Positions 14,301 to 23,934 of a DNA stretch of 64,000 nt are shown one piece after another. The notes beneath the pieces were generated by a model that saw nothing but the letters and a program-made list of their open reading frames with translations, was not told the DNA's origin and ran no database searches. Position numbers and translations under genes: made by a program. The stretch comes from Rhynchopus sp. YZ270_cl-10 (taxonomy: Eukaryota > Euglenozoa > Diplonemea > Diplonemida > Diplonemidae): the NCBI GenBank assembly GCA_964035575.1, contig OZ037837.1:1-64000 (forward strand). Reading direction: 5' to 3'. How positions within the stretch are numbered: the first letter of the stretch is position 1; each line of letters opens with the position of its first letter.

Positions 14301-17230
14301 TTAAGGCAAAAATGGCCGAAAAAGCTGATTTTTGGCCGAATGCCAAGTGTCATTAACATTCGGATTTTTTGATTAGGACTGTCTTAAAGTAGTTTTTCAG
14401 GCCTCAATATCTCCAAACAACACGACCAAAAAATGTACATTTTTTCTGATGTGCAACTATTTTTTGTGTTTTTTGGTGTTTTCCGGTCTATGGTGAGGGT
14501 GGGTGTGTGTGTGTGTGGGTGTGGGTGTGGGTGGCGCACACCTCTAAAGTAAAAACTAAAAAACTAAGGTTTTTTAGAATTTAAATCTGACCTGGAGTGT
14601 GCGTACTGTCCAGTTTCACTGCCCTGCCCAGATGTATGGCCGGCTGGTGGTGCCCTGCATGAAGTGGCTCTTCAGGCCAAAAAGTGGCCTGTTGAAAAGT
14701 GGTGTTTTTGTGGCAAACGCCAGCTGGTCTGAAGAGTGATCTGACCATATTACCCAGGTATAACTTGTACTCAAAAAATGAATTTGCGAAGGAATCTTGA
14801 ACTTTTGACCACCACACATTATATGTGTTTTTAAGGCAAAAATGGCCGAAAAAGCTGATTTTTGGCCGAATGCCAAGTGTCATTAACATTCGGATTTTTT
14901 GATTAGGACTGTCTTAAAGTAGTTTTTCAGGCCTCAATATCTCCAAACAACACGACCAAAAAATGTACATTTTTTCTGATGTGCAACTATTTTTTGTGTT
15001 TTTTGGTGTTTTCCGGTCTATGGTGAGGGTGGGTGTGTGTGTGTGTGGGTGTGGGTGTGGGTGGCGCACACCTCTAAAGTAAAAACTAAAAAACTAAGGT
15101 TTTTTAGAATTTAAATCTGACCTGGAGTGTGCGTACTGTCCAGTTTCACTGCCCTGCCCAGATGTATGGCCGGCTGGTGGTGCCCTGCATGAAGTGGCTC
15201 TTCAGGCCAAAAAGTGGCCTGTTGAAAAGTGGTGTTTTTGTGGCAAACGCCAGCTGGTCTGAAGAGTGATCTGACCATATTACCCAGGTATAACTTGTAC
15301 TCAAAAAATGAATTTGCGAAGGAATCTTGAACTTTTGACCACCACACATTATATGTGTTTTTAAGGCAAAAATGGCCGAAAAAGCTGATTTTTGGCCGAA
15401 TGCCAAGTGTCATTAACATTCGGATTTTTTGATTAGGACTGTCTTAAAGTAGTTTTTCAGGCCTCAATATCTCCAAACAACACGACCAAAAAATGTACAT
15501 TTTTTCTGATGTGCAACTATTTTTTGTGTTTTTTGGTGTTTTCCGGTCTATGGTGAGGGTGGGTGTGTGTGTGTGTGGGTGTGGGTGTGGGTGGCGCACA
15601 CCTCTAAAGTAAAAACTAAAAAACTAAGGTTTTTTAGAATTTAAATCTGACCTGGAGTGTGCGTACTGTCCAGTTTCACTGCCCTGCCCAGATGTATGGC
15701 CGGCTGGTGGTGCCCTGCATGAAGTGGCTCTTCAGGCCAAAAAGTGGCCTGTTGAAAAGTGGTGTTTTTGTGGCAAACGCCAGCTGGTCTGAAGAGTGAT
15801 CTGACCATATTACCCAGGTATAACTTGTACTCAAAAAATGAATTTGCGAAGGAATCTTGAACTTTTGACCACCACACATTATATGTGTTTTTAAGGCAAA
15901 AATGGCCGAAAAAGCTGATTTTTGGCCGAATGCCAAGTGTCATTAACATTCGGATTTTTTGATTAGGACTGTCTTAAAGTAGTTTTTCAGGCCTCAATAT
16001 CTCCAAACAACACGACCAAAAAATGTACATTTTTTCTGATGTGCAACTATTTTTTGTGTTTTTTGGTGTTTTCCGGTCTATGGTGAGGGTGGGTGTGTGT
16101 GTGTGTGGGTGTGGGTGTGGGTGGCGCACACCTCTAAAGTAAAAACTAAAAAACTAAGGTTTTTTAGAATTTAAATCTGACCTGGAGTGTGCGTACTGTC
16201 CAGTTTCACTGCCCTGCCCAGATGTATGGCCGGCTGGTGGTGCCCTGCATGAAGTGGCTCTTCAGGCCAAAAAGTGGCCTGTTGAAAAGTGGTGTTTTTG
16301 TGGCAAACGCCAGCTGGTCTGAAGAGTGATCTGACCATATTACCCAGGTATAACTTGTACTCAAAAAATGAATTTGCGAAGGAATCTTGAACTTTTGACC
16401 ACCACACATTATATGTGTTTTTAAGGCAAAAATGGCCGAAAAAGCTGATTTTTGGCCGAATGCCAAGTGTCATTAACATTCGGATTTTTTGATTAGGACT
16501 GTCTTAAAGTAGTTTTTCAGGCCTCAATATCTCCAAACAACACGACCAAAAAATGTACATTTTTTCTGATGTGCAACTATTTTTTGTGTTTTTTGGTGTT
16601 TTCCGGTCTATGGTGAGGGTGGGTGTGTGTGTGTGTGGGTGTGGGTGTGGGTGGCGCACACCTCTAAAGTAAAAACTAAAAAACTAAGGTTTTTTAGAAT
16701 TTAAATCTGACCTGGAGTGTGCGTACTGTCCAGTTTCACTGCCCTGCCCAGATGTATGGCCGGCTGGTGGTGCCCTGCATGAAGTGGCTCTTCAGGCCAA
16801 AAAGTGGCCTGTTGAAAAGTGGTGTTTTTGTGGCAAACGCCAGCTGGTCTGAAGAGTGATCTGACCATATTACCCAGGTATAACTTGTACTCAAAAAATG
16901 AATTTGCGAAGGAATCTTGAACTTTTGACCACCACACATTATATGTGTTTTTAAGGCAAAAATGGCCGAAAAAGCTGATTTTTGGCCGAATGCCAAGTGT
17001 CATTAACATTCGGATTTTTTGATTAGGACTGTCTTAAAGTAGTTTTTCAGGCCTCAATATCTCCAAACAACACGACCAAAAAATGTACATTTTTTCTGAT
17101 GTGCAACTATTTTTTGTGTTTTTTGGTGTTTTCCGGTCTATGGTGAGGGTGGGTGTGTGTGTGTGTGGGTGTGGGTGTGGGTGGCGCACACCTCTAAAGT
17201 AAAAACTAAAAAACTAAGGTTTTTTAGAAT
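2391..17230 (+). repeat. 530-bp satellite, 28 complete tandem units
   Basis: The period is exactly 530 bp for 28 units (28 x 530 = 14,840). I could see no difference between units by eye. Each unit holds an AT-rich body, a GT/GGGTGT tract near offset 445-485, and an imperfect terminal hairpin ending AGAAT. Open minus-strand frames of 102 and 86 codons recur in every unit. With no variation they cannot be tested for selection, and they show no recognisable domain, so I do not call them genes. Such homogeneity suggests very recent amplification or gene conversion, or an assembler filling in copies. Confidence 0.96.
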
Positions 17231-17582
17231 TTAAATCTGACCTGGAGTGTGCGTACTGTCCAGTTTCACTGCCCTGCCCAGATGTATGGCCGGCTGGTGG
17301 TGCCCTGCATGAAGTGGCTCTTCAGGCCAAAAAGTGGCCTGTTGAAAAGTGGTGTTTTTGTGGCAAACGCCAGCTGGTCTGAAGAGTGATCTGACCATAT
17401 TACCCAGGTATAACTTGTACTCAAAAAATGAATTTGCGAAGGAATCTTGAACTTTTGACCACCACACATTATATGTGTTTTTAAGGCAAAAATGGCCGAA
17501 AAAGCTGATTTTTGGCCGAATGCCAAGTGTCATTAACATTCGGATTTTTTGATTAGGACTGTCTTAAAGTAGTTTTTCAGGC
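17231..17582 (+). repeat. 29th satellite unit, left part, interrupted by an insertion
   Basis: The first 352 bases of the unit match the array, then a T-run begins at 17583. The rest of this unit is found at 23743-23934, on the far side of a 6-kb insertion. Confidence 0.93.
17438..17582 (+). repeat. left copy of a 145-bp direct repeat flanking the 6-kb insertion
   Basis: The same 145 bases of satellite occur at 17438-17582 and 23598-23742, immediately bordering the inserted DNA. The satellite then continues in register from 23743. The simplest reading is a long target-site duplication made by the retrotransposon. The alternative is an insertion coupled to loss of about 385 bp spanning two neighbouring units. 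Confidence 0.75.
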
Positions 17583-17610
17583 TTTTTTTTTTTTTTTTTT
17601 TATATCACAT

Positions 17611-17664
17611 GTGAAAATGACTTTTTGCTGGGATCCTTCACAAACGGGGCGTGAAATAAAGTGA
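17611..17664 (+). repeat. left inverted repeat of the recombinase element
   Basis: It pairs with 19021-19075 with few mismatches and one 1-base gap. The shared core includes GCTGGGATCCTTCACAAACG. Confidence 0.88.
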
Positions 17665-17677
17665 GCTTTTTTTCACG
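17650..17677 (+). promoter_or_regulatory. candidate recombination site 1 (near-palindrome)
   Basis: This 28-bp imperfect palindrome has two 14-bp arms (CGTGAAATAAAGTG and AGCTTTTTTTCACG). Inverted arms around a short centre are the usual layout of tyrosine-recombinase crossover sites. The assignment is inference. Confidence 0.4.
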
Positions 17678-17786
17678 CTTGCTCTTAGTAATTTCGCTGG
17701 AGGCGTACTGTCCAGTTTCACTGGCGTGAAAAAAAGTTTCACTGTTTTCTGTCAGTCACAAAACCACACACTCCACCCTACAAATC

Positions 17787-18803
17787 ATGCCAAGGACCAA
17801 GAAGAAGGAGGCTATGGAGGATCTGTATGAGACCGAGCTTCTGGCAGGCTTGAAGTCAAGCACTGCATACAAAACGGAGTGGAATAAGTCTTTACAACAC
17901 AATAAAATCACGGGGCGGAAGCAGCCAAGAGAAGAACATGTGGTCTCTTACTTGACACACCTGCGCGAAGAACGCAGCTACAAAGCCAGCTCATTATGGT
18001 CGTGCTACTCTAAGCTCAACTTTATGTTCAAGACGGAGTTCGACTTTTCACTAAAGGAGTACCACCGCATCGGGCTGTTGCTGAAGACCTGGGGAAGTGA
18101 CGAATCGACGAAGAAGAGCAAGACGTTTTCGAAGGGAGAAGTGGAGATGTTTCTCAAGATGAGCGAGTTGAGCGACTGCTACTGGTGTGTCCGCAAGGCT
18201 TACGTCGCGGTGTGTTTTCTGTCGGGAATGAGATGCACAGAAGCACTGATGCTTGAGATGACAAATTATCAGGAATCACCAGTGGGATACCTCTTCACGT
18301 ACCAGCACTGTGCTAAGGTGAAAAAGGCCGACATGGAGCGTGGGAGGTTTGTGGTACCAAGAGACAGCATCTACTTTTGTGTGGTGGAGGAGTACCTGAA
18401 CCGGCGCTCACCAGTTTCACAGGAGGGTCGCTTCTTCATCACTGGAACTAAGACGACAGCTGACAGAACTACTACTGGGACCTTTCGTGTGCAACCTCTT
18501 GGCATCAACAAAATGTACGGCATACCTGCAGAAGTCGCGAGGGTGCTTGCGCTGGACGGTTCGTACACTGGGCACAGCTTCCGCAGGTCTTCTGCGACTC
18601 AAGCCGCTGAGGCAGGAGCATCTATTGTACAGATGCAACGCCACTACGGGTGGGTCAGTCAGGCAATGCCACAAAGGTACACCGAAGTCACACAGGCCGG
18701 TCAAGTTGCGATGTCACAGCTGTTGACACAGAACAACAGTCCCCCAACTCAGACGCCACAAGAAGTCAAGATTAACATCAATGTGCAACAGAACAAACCA
18801 TGA
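17787..18803 (+). CDS. tyrosine recombinase (Crypton-like transposase)
   Basis: The 338-aa protein carries the full tyrosine-recombinase active-site set. Arg149 lies in SGMRCTEAL, a lysine of the beta-hairpin is probably within 177-180, His263 and Arg266 lie in GHSFRRS, Trp289 in RHYGW and the nucleophile Tyr298 in PQRYTE. The spacing of 23 residues from Arg266 to Trp289 and 9 to Tyr298 is textbook. Residues 1-100 form the usual helical core-binding domain, with a Lys-rich start. No reverse transcriptase, capsid or helicase accompanies it, which fits a Crypton-type DNA element that moves by site-specific recombination. The ATG follows a CA-rich leader, and the frame is intact, so the enzyme may still be active. 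It is the only plus-strand gene in the window that I consider intact. Confidence 0.9.
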   Translation: MPRTKKKEAMEDLYETELLAGLKSSTAYKTEWNKSLQHNKITGRKQPREEHVVSYLTHLREERSYKASSLWSCYSKLNFMFKTEFDFSLKEYHRIGLLLKTWGSDESTKKSKTFSKGEVEMFLKMSELSDCYWCVRKAYVAVCFLSGMRCTEALMLEMTNYQESPVGYLFTYQHCAKVKKADMERGRFVVPRDSIYFCVVEEYLNRRSPVSQEGRFFITGTKTTADRTTTGTFRVQPLGINKMYGIPAEVARVLALDGSYTGHSFRRSSATQAAEAGASIVQMQRHYGWVSQAMPQRYTEVTQAGQVAMSQLLTQNNSPPTQTPQEVKININVQQNKP

Positions 18804-19020
18804 TCATGAGTGCAAAAAAAAAAACCCCCCTTCTGTGATGCTCTATACACCTGCCCCCCCCCTACAGGCGAGATGAGTGGTGACATCTTGTAATTAGTAC
18901 CAGTCATAGGAGGCATATATCAAAAAAAGTAACCCCTTCCCTGCTTTTGATTGATGTTCACATGTTCCCCTACTCTCATTCACACTCTCACTTACAGGTA
19001 CCCACATTTTGTTCATAAAA

Positions 19021-19075
19021 TCACTCTATTTTACGTCTCGTTTGTGAAGGATCCCAGCAAAAATATCATTTTCAC
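19021..19075 (+). repeat. right inverted repeat of the recombinase element
   Basis: Reverse complement of 17611-17664 with a few substitutions. Here the inverted repeat is internal, and 182 bp of foldback sequence lie between it and the T-run. Confidence 0.88.
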
Positions 19076-19089
19076 TTGTAAAACAAAAC

Positions 19090-19255
19090 TACGTATTAGT
19101 TTGAAATAAAGTGCGTTTTTTCACTTCCACGTATTTTGTCTCACTCGTGCTCTATTATTGCCCTCGCCTGCGGCTCGGGCAATAAACTCTCACTCGTGAG
19201 CCAAAATTACGTGGGCGTGAAAAAAAGTGCACTTTATTTCACGCTAATAATTAGT
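19090..19255. repeat. foldback segment holding candidate recombination sites 2 and 3
   Basis: Bases 19090-19137 are inverted relative to 19208-19255. Each arm holds a near-palindromic module (19101-19126 and 19216-19243). The outer one has two 14-bp half-sites, CGTGAAAAAAAGTG and CACTTTATTTCACG, with one mismatch. The loop holds a second hairpin around a GC-rich core (19168-19188). Confidence 0.7.
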
Positions 19256-19291
<36 letters not shown>

Positions 19292-19292
<1 letters not shown>

Positions 19293-20664
19293 GTGTTGTT
19301 CAACTTAGCCCTAGGCTCGCTTTTTTTATCTACATCCAGTGACAGAGGGGGTACTTACTAGTCAAGCGAGTATGTAAACAGCTAGATGTCCAGACAAGGG
19401 CACTTTACTATTGTACTGGCAAGACAGTGCCTGAAAACACAGTTAGTGGCACTAAAATAGAAAGCATGTGGGACAACTACAACCAACACTTCCCTGCAAA
19501 TAAGCAAAAGGGTAGTATGTGAGTGCAATTTTTCCCAAAAGGAAAAGGGGAGGGGATGGGACGGGAGGGTTGCTCTGTCTACCGGTGTAGTTTTATTTTG
19601 CTTTGTCTTGGGGAGGGGAGGGGAGGAGAAGGAGGGGATTGAGTGAGCCGTTTCCTCTGTAACACACAAACAAATATAAAGGAAGTTCCATAATCTTTTT
19701 AGTAGTTTTCTTTTTGGTGAAAATTTTTGAGAACTTCAGTAAGTGTGACCTGACCCGACTGACTGACACCCAAAGGGGAAAACAACAATAACGCACAACA
19801 AAATCAACAACAACAATGGTGGGTCTCGTGCTTACCTGTGGTGGTTTTGAAAAATGAAAAATTTATATTGACCTTCACAAGGTAAAAATGAAAAACTAAA
19901 GGAGTGAAAAAAGGAACTCAAAGGACAAGAGTTCTGTACAAACTCTACTCTACTGCACAATCTATAAAAGTGGCCCAATGGCTCCTGATGCCACTGGCCT
20001 GGCTCTTAGACAGGTCTTACTCCGAGACTGCCCTCTACCCTCAGAGCCTCGTCCAAGGGGTAAGGGCCGTCGCTGGGGTAGACCCGTCCTAGCCAGCAGC
20101 CAACCAAAAATATTAACAAATAGGAAGGGGGGCGGAAAGGGGGGAAAGGGGGGGCAAACCCCAAAGGATGAAAAGAACCAAAAACACAAAATAAAAAGGG
20201 TTAAAAATAAACATGGGGCAAACTGTCATTCTCTACACGCTTCTACACACACACTCTCACCCTCTAACTCTCTAACTCTCTAATTCTTTTTATTCCCCTT
20301 TTTCCCCTTCCTTCCTCCGCTCTGTCTCCCCTTCTGTCCACCACCGCGACCATTGCGCCCTCTCTGCACCTCCTGGGGCGAGAGCACATGCTGCGTCGCT
20401 TGTGCCACTGCGTCGGTGAACACGTTCGACGTGTTGGACCTACCCTGAGCTGCATGGCGCTGGGGTCCTTTGGGAGCTGGGGAAGGAGCAGGTTGGGCGG
20501 AGGAGGTTGCATTGCCACGGCCTGCCGATGAGGAGGAGGAAGAAGTGGAGACTGCAGGTTGGGCGATGGAGGTTGTAGTGCCACGGCCTGCAGAGGTGGA
20601 GGAAGAAGAAGAAGAAGAGGAGGCTTGAGGTTGTCGGCCTATTCCCTCTCGAGCCGCTCGTGCC
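19292..20664 (-). other. 3' untranslated region of the LINE; no gene seen
   Basis: This stretch lies between the stop codon of the OTU-domain frame and the poly(A) tail. It contains a diverged 67-bp-period direct repeat (20485-20527 and 20552-20592, both ending in GCCACGGCCTGC). Short proline-rich minus frames (20264-20584) look like low-complexity shadows. Confidence 0.55.
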
Positions 20665-23625
20665 TCATTCTCCCTCCTTGTACTCTCCGCTGCAAAGGCC
20701 TGCCCCCCTACTGCTCCGGTTGTCCGTCAGGGCATGCAACGTCGACTTTGCCTTGCACTTTTCCTGAACCGACCACTCATGCAAACCCACCACCTTCATC
20801 ACCTCATACCACTGAGTGAAAGTAGCGGTAGAGAGGGGGAGTGACAACAAGGGTCTGCCATCCTGTTTCTCTCCCTGACGGTAGTGGAACAGGGAGATCC
20901 ACTTCGTCACAGAAGAAGGCACCGGCGACCCCATGGTGAGGCACGGGAAAAGACCCCCCCTCTCCGTCCGCTCCTCCTCCGTCCACATCCAAGCCTCGCT
21001 CTGCGCCCTCAGCAATTCCCTCACCCTCGCTTGCTTCTTCTGGTCAGGGATGCCTTCCACTGACAGAGAATGCGAGCGATCCGCCCCCTCCATCGCGGTG
21101 TCGAGGTCCTCCTCCTGCTCCTGCTCATCATCATCCATCTCCTCCACCTTCACACGCACCTCGGTGTCTGCCGCCTCGGCCTGTCGCCCCACCTCCTCCT
21201 CCAGCTGATCCCGAGAAGGGGTTCCCCAGCTGACCCTGCCTTCCCGAACGACGATGACCGCGCTGGTCTTGCCCCAGGTGTCGCAGTATCCGGCCTCCCC
21301 TGCTATCTTCCTAACCGCCTGACGGGCGACCACCGACTCCGGGCAATCACCGTCCCCCTCCCCGTTCCCACTCCACGGCTGCTGTGTCGCCCAGCAGTAC
21401 AGGAACTCGCCCGGGCACGGAGAAGCACCTTGAGGACCAAAGAGAGCCATCCAGTCGCCGACACAGTCAGGTTCGAGTCCTTCAGGGTCGTCGCCCACCG
21501 CTCTCCGCACCGCATGGCAGGGGAGGAATAGCCGCCCTTCGCACACCACCCCAAAGCACCGCCCGTATGCCACCATGCGTTCTGCCTCCAGCTGTCGGGA
21601 GAGGTTCACCGCCGTCAACAACAGAGTGGTCGCCTTCTGCTCCGACTCATGCTTAGCTGCGATGGCGTAATGCCTCTCGCAGCGTTGCCTGTCATACTCC
21701 GCCCGGAGCGACTCTCCTGCTTCGGGGTGCCGATCGCAGTCTTCCAAGTACTGCGCATGCATCTTCTTCGCGTCCTCTGCGAGTTCCCGCTTGTGCCTGG
21801 CGGTCAGCTCCTCCACACGATGCCTGTCCGCCGCCTTCGCCTGGTCCAGACGCACATTCTGTTCCTCCAGGAAACGACTCAACTCCTGCTGGCGGTCGCC
21901 AAAAGTGCCCCGAAGCGCGGCCAAATCCGGTCCCCACGACCGACGATGCTCCCGCCGTACCTCCAGGGCTTGCTGCCACGCGTCCGACGCACGCTGCAAC
22001 GCTTCCTTCTTCTCCTGGTCCGCCTTTTGTTGTTGCTGCTTCTGCTGTTTCCGTTGCTTCTCGTGCTTCTGCTGCTTCTGTTCTGCCTGCTGCCCCTCTT
22101 CGCCCGCCATTGGCATGTCTACCTCCTCGACGTCCTCGCCCTCGGGAGCTGGCACTGCTGGAGAAGGAGCCCGTTTAGGTGGTGGGTCTCCGCTCCCCTC
22201 CGCAGAGGCAGCCTGAGCCGGAACATTCGAGTGCAAAAAAGACAGGGCACTGAAGTATTCCGCCCTGCCAATTTGCGACAGAGGGCAGTGCTTGGACCCC
22301 TGAGCGCAGTGCAGACATGCCAAGCCACCACACGTGTGACAGCAGAAGTGTGCGTCCGACGCATCGAAGAGCTTGCTGCATTGTTCGCACTGCAGGAAAG
22401 TGTTCGACGCCTCCGCCTCCCTCGCTCCCACAAAAGCCATGGGGCGCTCTGACTGGCACTCCCCCTTACCACCTGTGGCCTCAAAAGACAGGATGTGCTG
22501 CTGCAGAGCCGGGTCCATGGTGAGGGGCTCGTAGTGTCCCGGGATACTGCCGGATCCATCTGCCGCATCCTGGTCACCCGAGTGGAGGAGAAGGACCACT
22601 GCCTTAGGCCGTTTTCTTGGCACCATCAGAGAAGGGCGGGCGAACTCGTTGAGGATGACCACAGATACCTCAAGAGCCTCCCCTGCCCCCGCCACTGCAA
22701 TGGCATCCGCCCACGTACGCTCGTCTCCTCTGTCCCCACTCGTCATCAGCCGCTGCCAGACCCCAAAATTAGGGACAGCCGCACTCGACAGATCAGCGCG
22801 GCCCTGGACCTTCTTCACTGCCGCCTGGCGCAGACCCTCCACCGTCAAATCCGTGCGCCCGGTGGCGAAGAGCAAAGCCTCAAAAGCACAGTCCCCCGCC
22901 ACAAACGACCAAGTCACCTTCGAGGCTCCCAGCTTGGCCGCCTGCTCCGTCGCCCGAGGCCTCTGCGCTGCCGGGCACTCACGCAAAAACTCCCACTCAC
23001 GCACCACATCGAGACCAGGCCCTTCCGGAATCACGGTGGCCGAATCGAACCTCCCGGTCCGCTTCCTCGGTGGCTCCACGTGGTCCGGCTTCACGTCCCT
23101 CTTGCGCTTCCCCTGCTGCTCCTCCGTTCGGTCTGCAGGACGACTCATATCGTCGTCAGGGTTCGCATCGTCACAGAGAGGTTCCACGGCCCCTGCACTG
23201 CGGCGTCCAAACCGGTCCATGTCCTCTGCAGACGGTGCCACATCTACCTCCACACACGGCTCCCGCTTCAGGGTGGCAATCCCTACACACATAGCACCCC
23301 GCTCCAGAAAGGAAGATGCGACCTTTTTCTGGTACGCCACCGCAATGCTCTCCCGGATGCGCAACTCTGCCGACCCTGTCAGGTGCGACGTCTGTCCCGT
23401 CGTCAGGCCTCCAAGCTGCGCAATCAAGAGGTTCGCCTCGTCGCCTGCACCCCTGAAGGCTTCAAACACAATAGGGGAGAACTTGGTATTGATCTTGTTC
23501 AAATCCCGCTCGTGCTTCTCCCGTTTGACCTGGCCCTGGTTCTTCGCCGACCAGCCCACAAACTTCGAGGCCCCTGTTCTGTAGGAATTATATGTGTGAA
23601 GGAATCTTGAACTTTTGACCACCAC
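20665..23625 (-). CDS. LINE protein fragment: RLE tail, OTU cysteine protease, Zn cluster, coiled coil
   Basis: The frame is open for 986 codons. The first nine or so residues (MVVKSSRFL) are encoded by the flanking satellite, so this ATG is an accident of insertion; the element's own coding starts at about residue 10. Residues 15-110 (including FSPIVFEAFRGAG) resemble the C-terminal tail of restriction-like endonuclease domains of non-LTR retrotransposons. Residues 170-190 are a basic patch. Residues 235-370 look like an OTU protease: AGDCAFEALL gives Asp245 and Cys246, and GHYEPL gives His364. The Asp-Cys spacing is shorter than the usual DGNC. Residues 413-448 hold a Cys/His zinc-binding cluster (CEQC, CHTCGGLACLHC). 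A Gln/Lys/Glu-rich coiled coil spans about 500-690. The C-terminal 300 residues are unrecognised. The protease is probably an element function, because reverse transcriptase is missing upstream. Confidence 0.65.
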   Translation of the reverse strand: MVVKSSRFLHTYNSYRTGASKFVGWSAKNQGQVKREKHERDLNKINTKFSPIVFEAFRGAGDEANLLIAQLGGLTTGQTSHLTGSAELRIRESIAVAYQKKVASSFLERGAMCVGIATLKREPCVEVDVAPSAEDMDRFGRRSAGAVEPLCDDANPDDDMSRPADRTEEQQGKRKRDVKPDHVEPPRKRTGRFDSATVIPEGPGLDVVREWEFLRECPAAQRPRATEQAAKLGASKVTWSFVAGDCAFEALLFATGRTDLTVEGLRQAAVKKVQGRADLSSAAVPNFGVWQRLMTSGDRGDERTWADAIAVAGAGEALEVSVVILNEFARPSLMVPRKRPKAVVLLLHSGDQDAADGSGSIPGHYEPLTMDPALQQHILSFEATGGKGECQSERPMAFVGAREAEASNTFLQCEQCSKLFDASDAHFCCHTCGGLACLHCAQGSKHCPLSQIGRAEYFSALSFLHSNVPAQAASAEGSGDPPPKRAPSPAVPAPEGEDVEEVDMPMAGEEGQQAEQKQQKHEKQRKQQKQQQQKADQEKKEALQRASDAWQQALEVRREHRRSWGPDLAALRGTFGDRQQELSRFLEEQNVRLDQAKAADRHRVEELTARHKRELAEDAKKMHAQYLEDCDRHPEAGESLRAEYDRQRCERHYAIAAKHESEQKATTLLLTAVNLSRQLEAERMVAYGRCFGVVCEGRLFLPCHAVRRAVGDDPEGLEPDCVGDWMALFGPQGASPCPGEFLYCWATQQPWSGNGEGDGDCPESVVARQAVRKIAGEAGYCDTWGKTSAVIVVREGRVSWGTPSRDQLEEEVGRQAEAADTEVRVKVEEMDDDEQEQEEDLDTAMEGADRSHSLSVEGIPDQKKQARVRELLRAQSEAWMWTEEERTERGGLFPCLTMGSPVPSSVTKWISLFHYRQGEKQDGRPLLSLPLSTATFTQWYEVMKVVGLHEWSVQEKCKAKSTLHALTDNRSSRGAGLCSGEYKEGE

Positions 23626-23742
23626 ACATTATATGTGTTTTTAAGGCAAAAATGGCCGAAAAAGCTGATTTTTGGCCGAATGCCAAGTGTCATTAACATT
23701 CGGATTTTTTGATTAGGACTGTCTTAAAGTAGTTTTTCAGGC
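23598..23742 (+). repeat. right copy of the 145-bp direct repeat
   Basis: Identical by eye to 17438-17582. The 5' junction of the retrotransposon lies just left of 23598, inside the sequence TGTGAAGGAATC (the unbroken satellite reads TGCGAAGGAATC). Confidence 0.75.
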
Positions 23743-23934
23743 CTCAATATCTCCAAACAACACGACCAAAAAATGTACATTTTTTCTGATGTGCAACTAT
23801 TTTTTGTGTTTTTTGGTGTTTTCCGGTCTATGGTGAGGGTGGGTGTGTGTGGGTGTGTGTGGGTGTGGGTGTGTGTGGGTGTGGGTGGCGCACACCTCTA
23901 AAGTAAAAACTAAAAAACTAAGGTTTTTTAGAAT
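23743..23934 (+). repeat. right part of the 29th satellite unit; end of the array
   Basis: It completes the interrupted unit through its GT tract (longer than in the array) and the terminal hairpin. The sequence becomes unrelated immediately after AGAAT at 23934. Confidence 0.92.

Larger units (their letters stand above)
17602..19257 (+). mobile_element. Crypton-like tyrosine-recombinase element with inverted repeats
   Basis: A 1.66-kb element sits between two T-runs, that is, inside the poly(A) tail of the minus-strand LINE. It has one gene, a tyrosine recombinase at 17787-18803. Near its left edge (17611-17664) and 182 bp short of its right edge (19021-19075) is a 54-55 bp inverted repeat beginning GTGAAAATGA and containing TTGCTGGGATCCTTCACAAA. 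Beyond the right inverted repeat, 19090-19255 folds back on itself. Three copies of a near-palindromic module CGTGAAATAAAGTG...CACG occur at 17650-17677, 19101-19126 and 19216-19243. Classical Cryptons lack long inverted repeats, so this layout is unusual. Exact ends are uncertain by a few bases because of the T-runs. Confidence 0.78.
17583..23597 (-). mobile_element. 5'-truncated non-LTR retrotransposon (LINE) with RLE tail and OTU domain
   Basis: On the minus strand the element runs from 23597 down to a poly(A) tail that appears as T-runs on the plus strand (19258-19291 and 17583-17601). The tail is split by a tyrosine-recombinase element. The single long frame (20665-23625) opens in what looks like the C-terminal part of a restriction-like endonuclease domain. 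A reverse transcriptase would lie upstream of that and is absent, so the copy is 5'-truncated. OTU-type protease domains are known in some LINE groups, for example Dualen/RandI. A 3' untranslated stretch of about 1.4 kb follows the frame. A 145-bp satellite duplication borders the element. Confidence 0.68.

Noticed and set aside
2391-17539. Repeated 102- and 86-codon minus frames in every satellite unit
   Set aside because: Identical units give no evidence of selection, there is no domain or signal, and the diverged copy at 27404 keeps only part of the frame.
21649-23610. Long plus-strand frames opposite the OTU-domain protein
   Set aside because: They are antisense shadows of a GC-rich coding region. 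The minus frame has the recognisable motifs.
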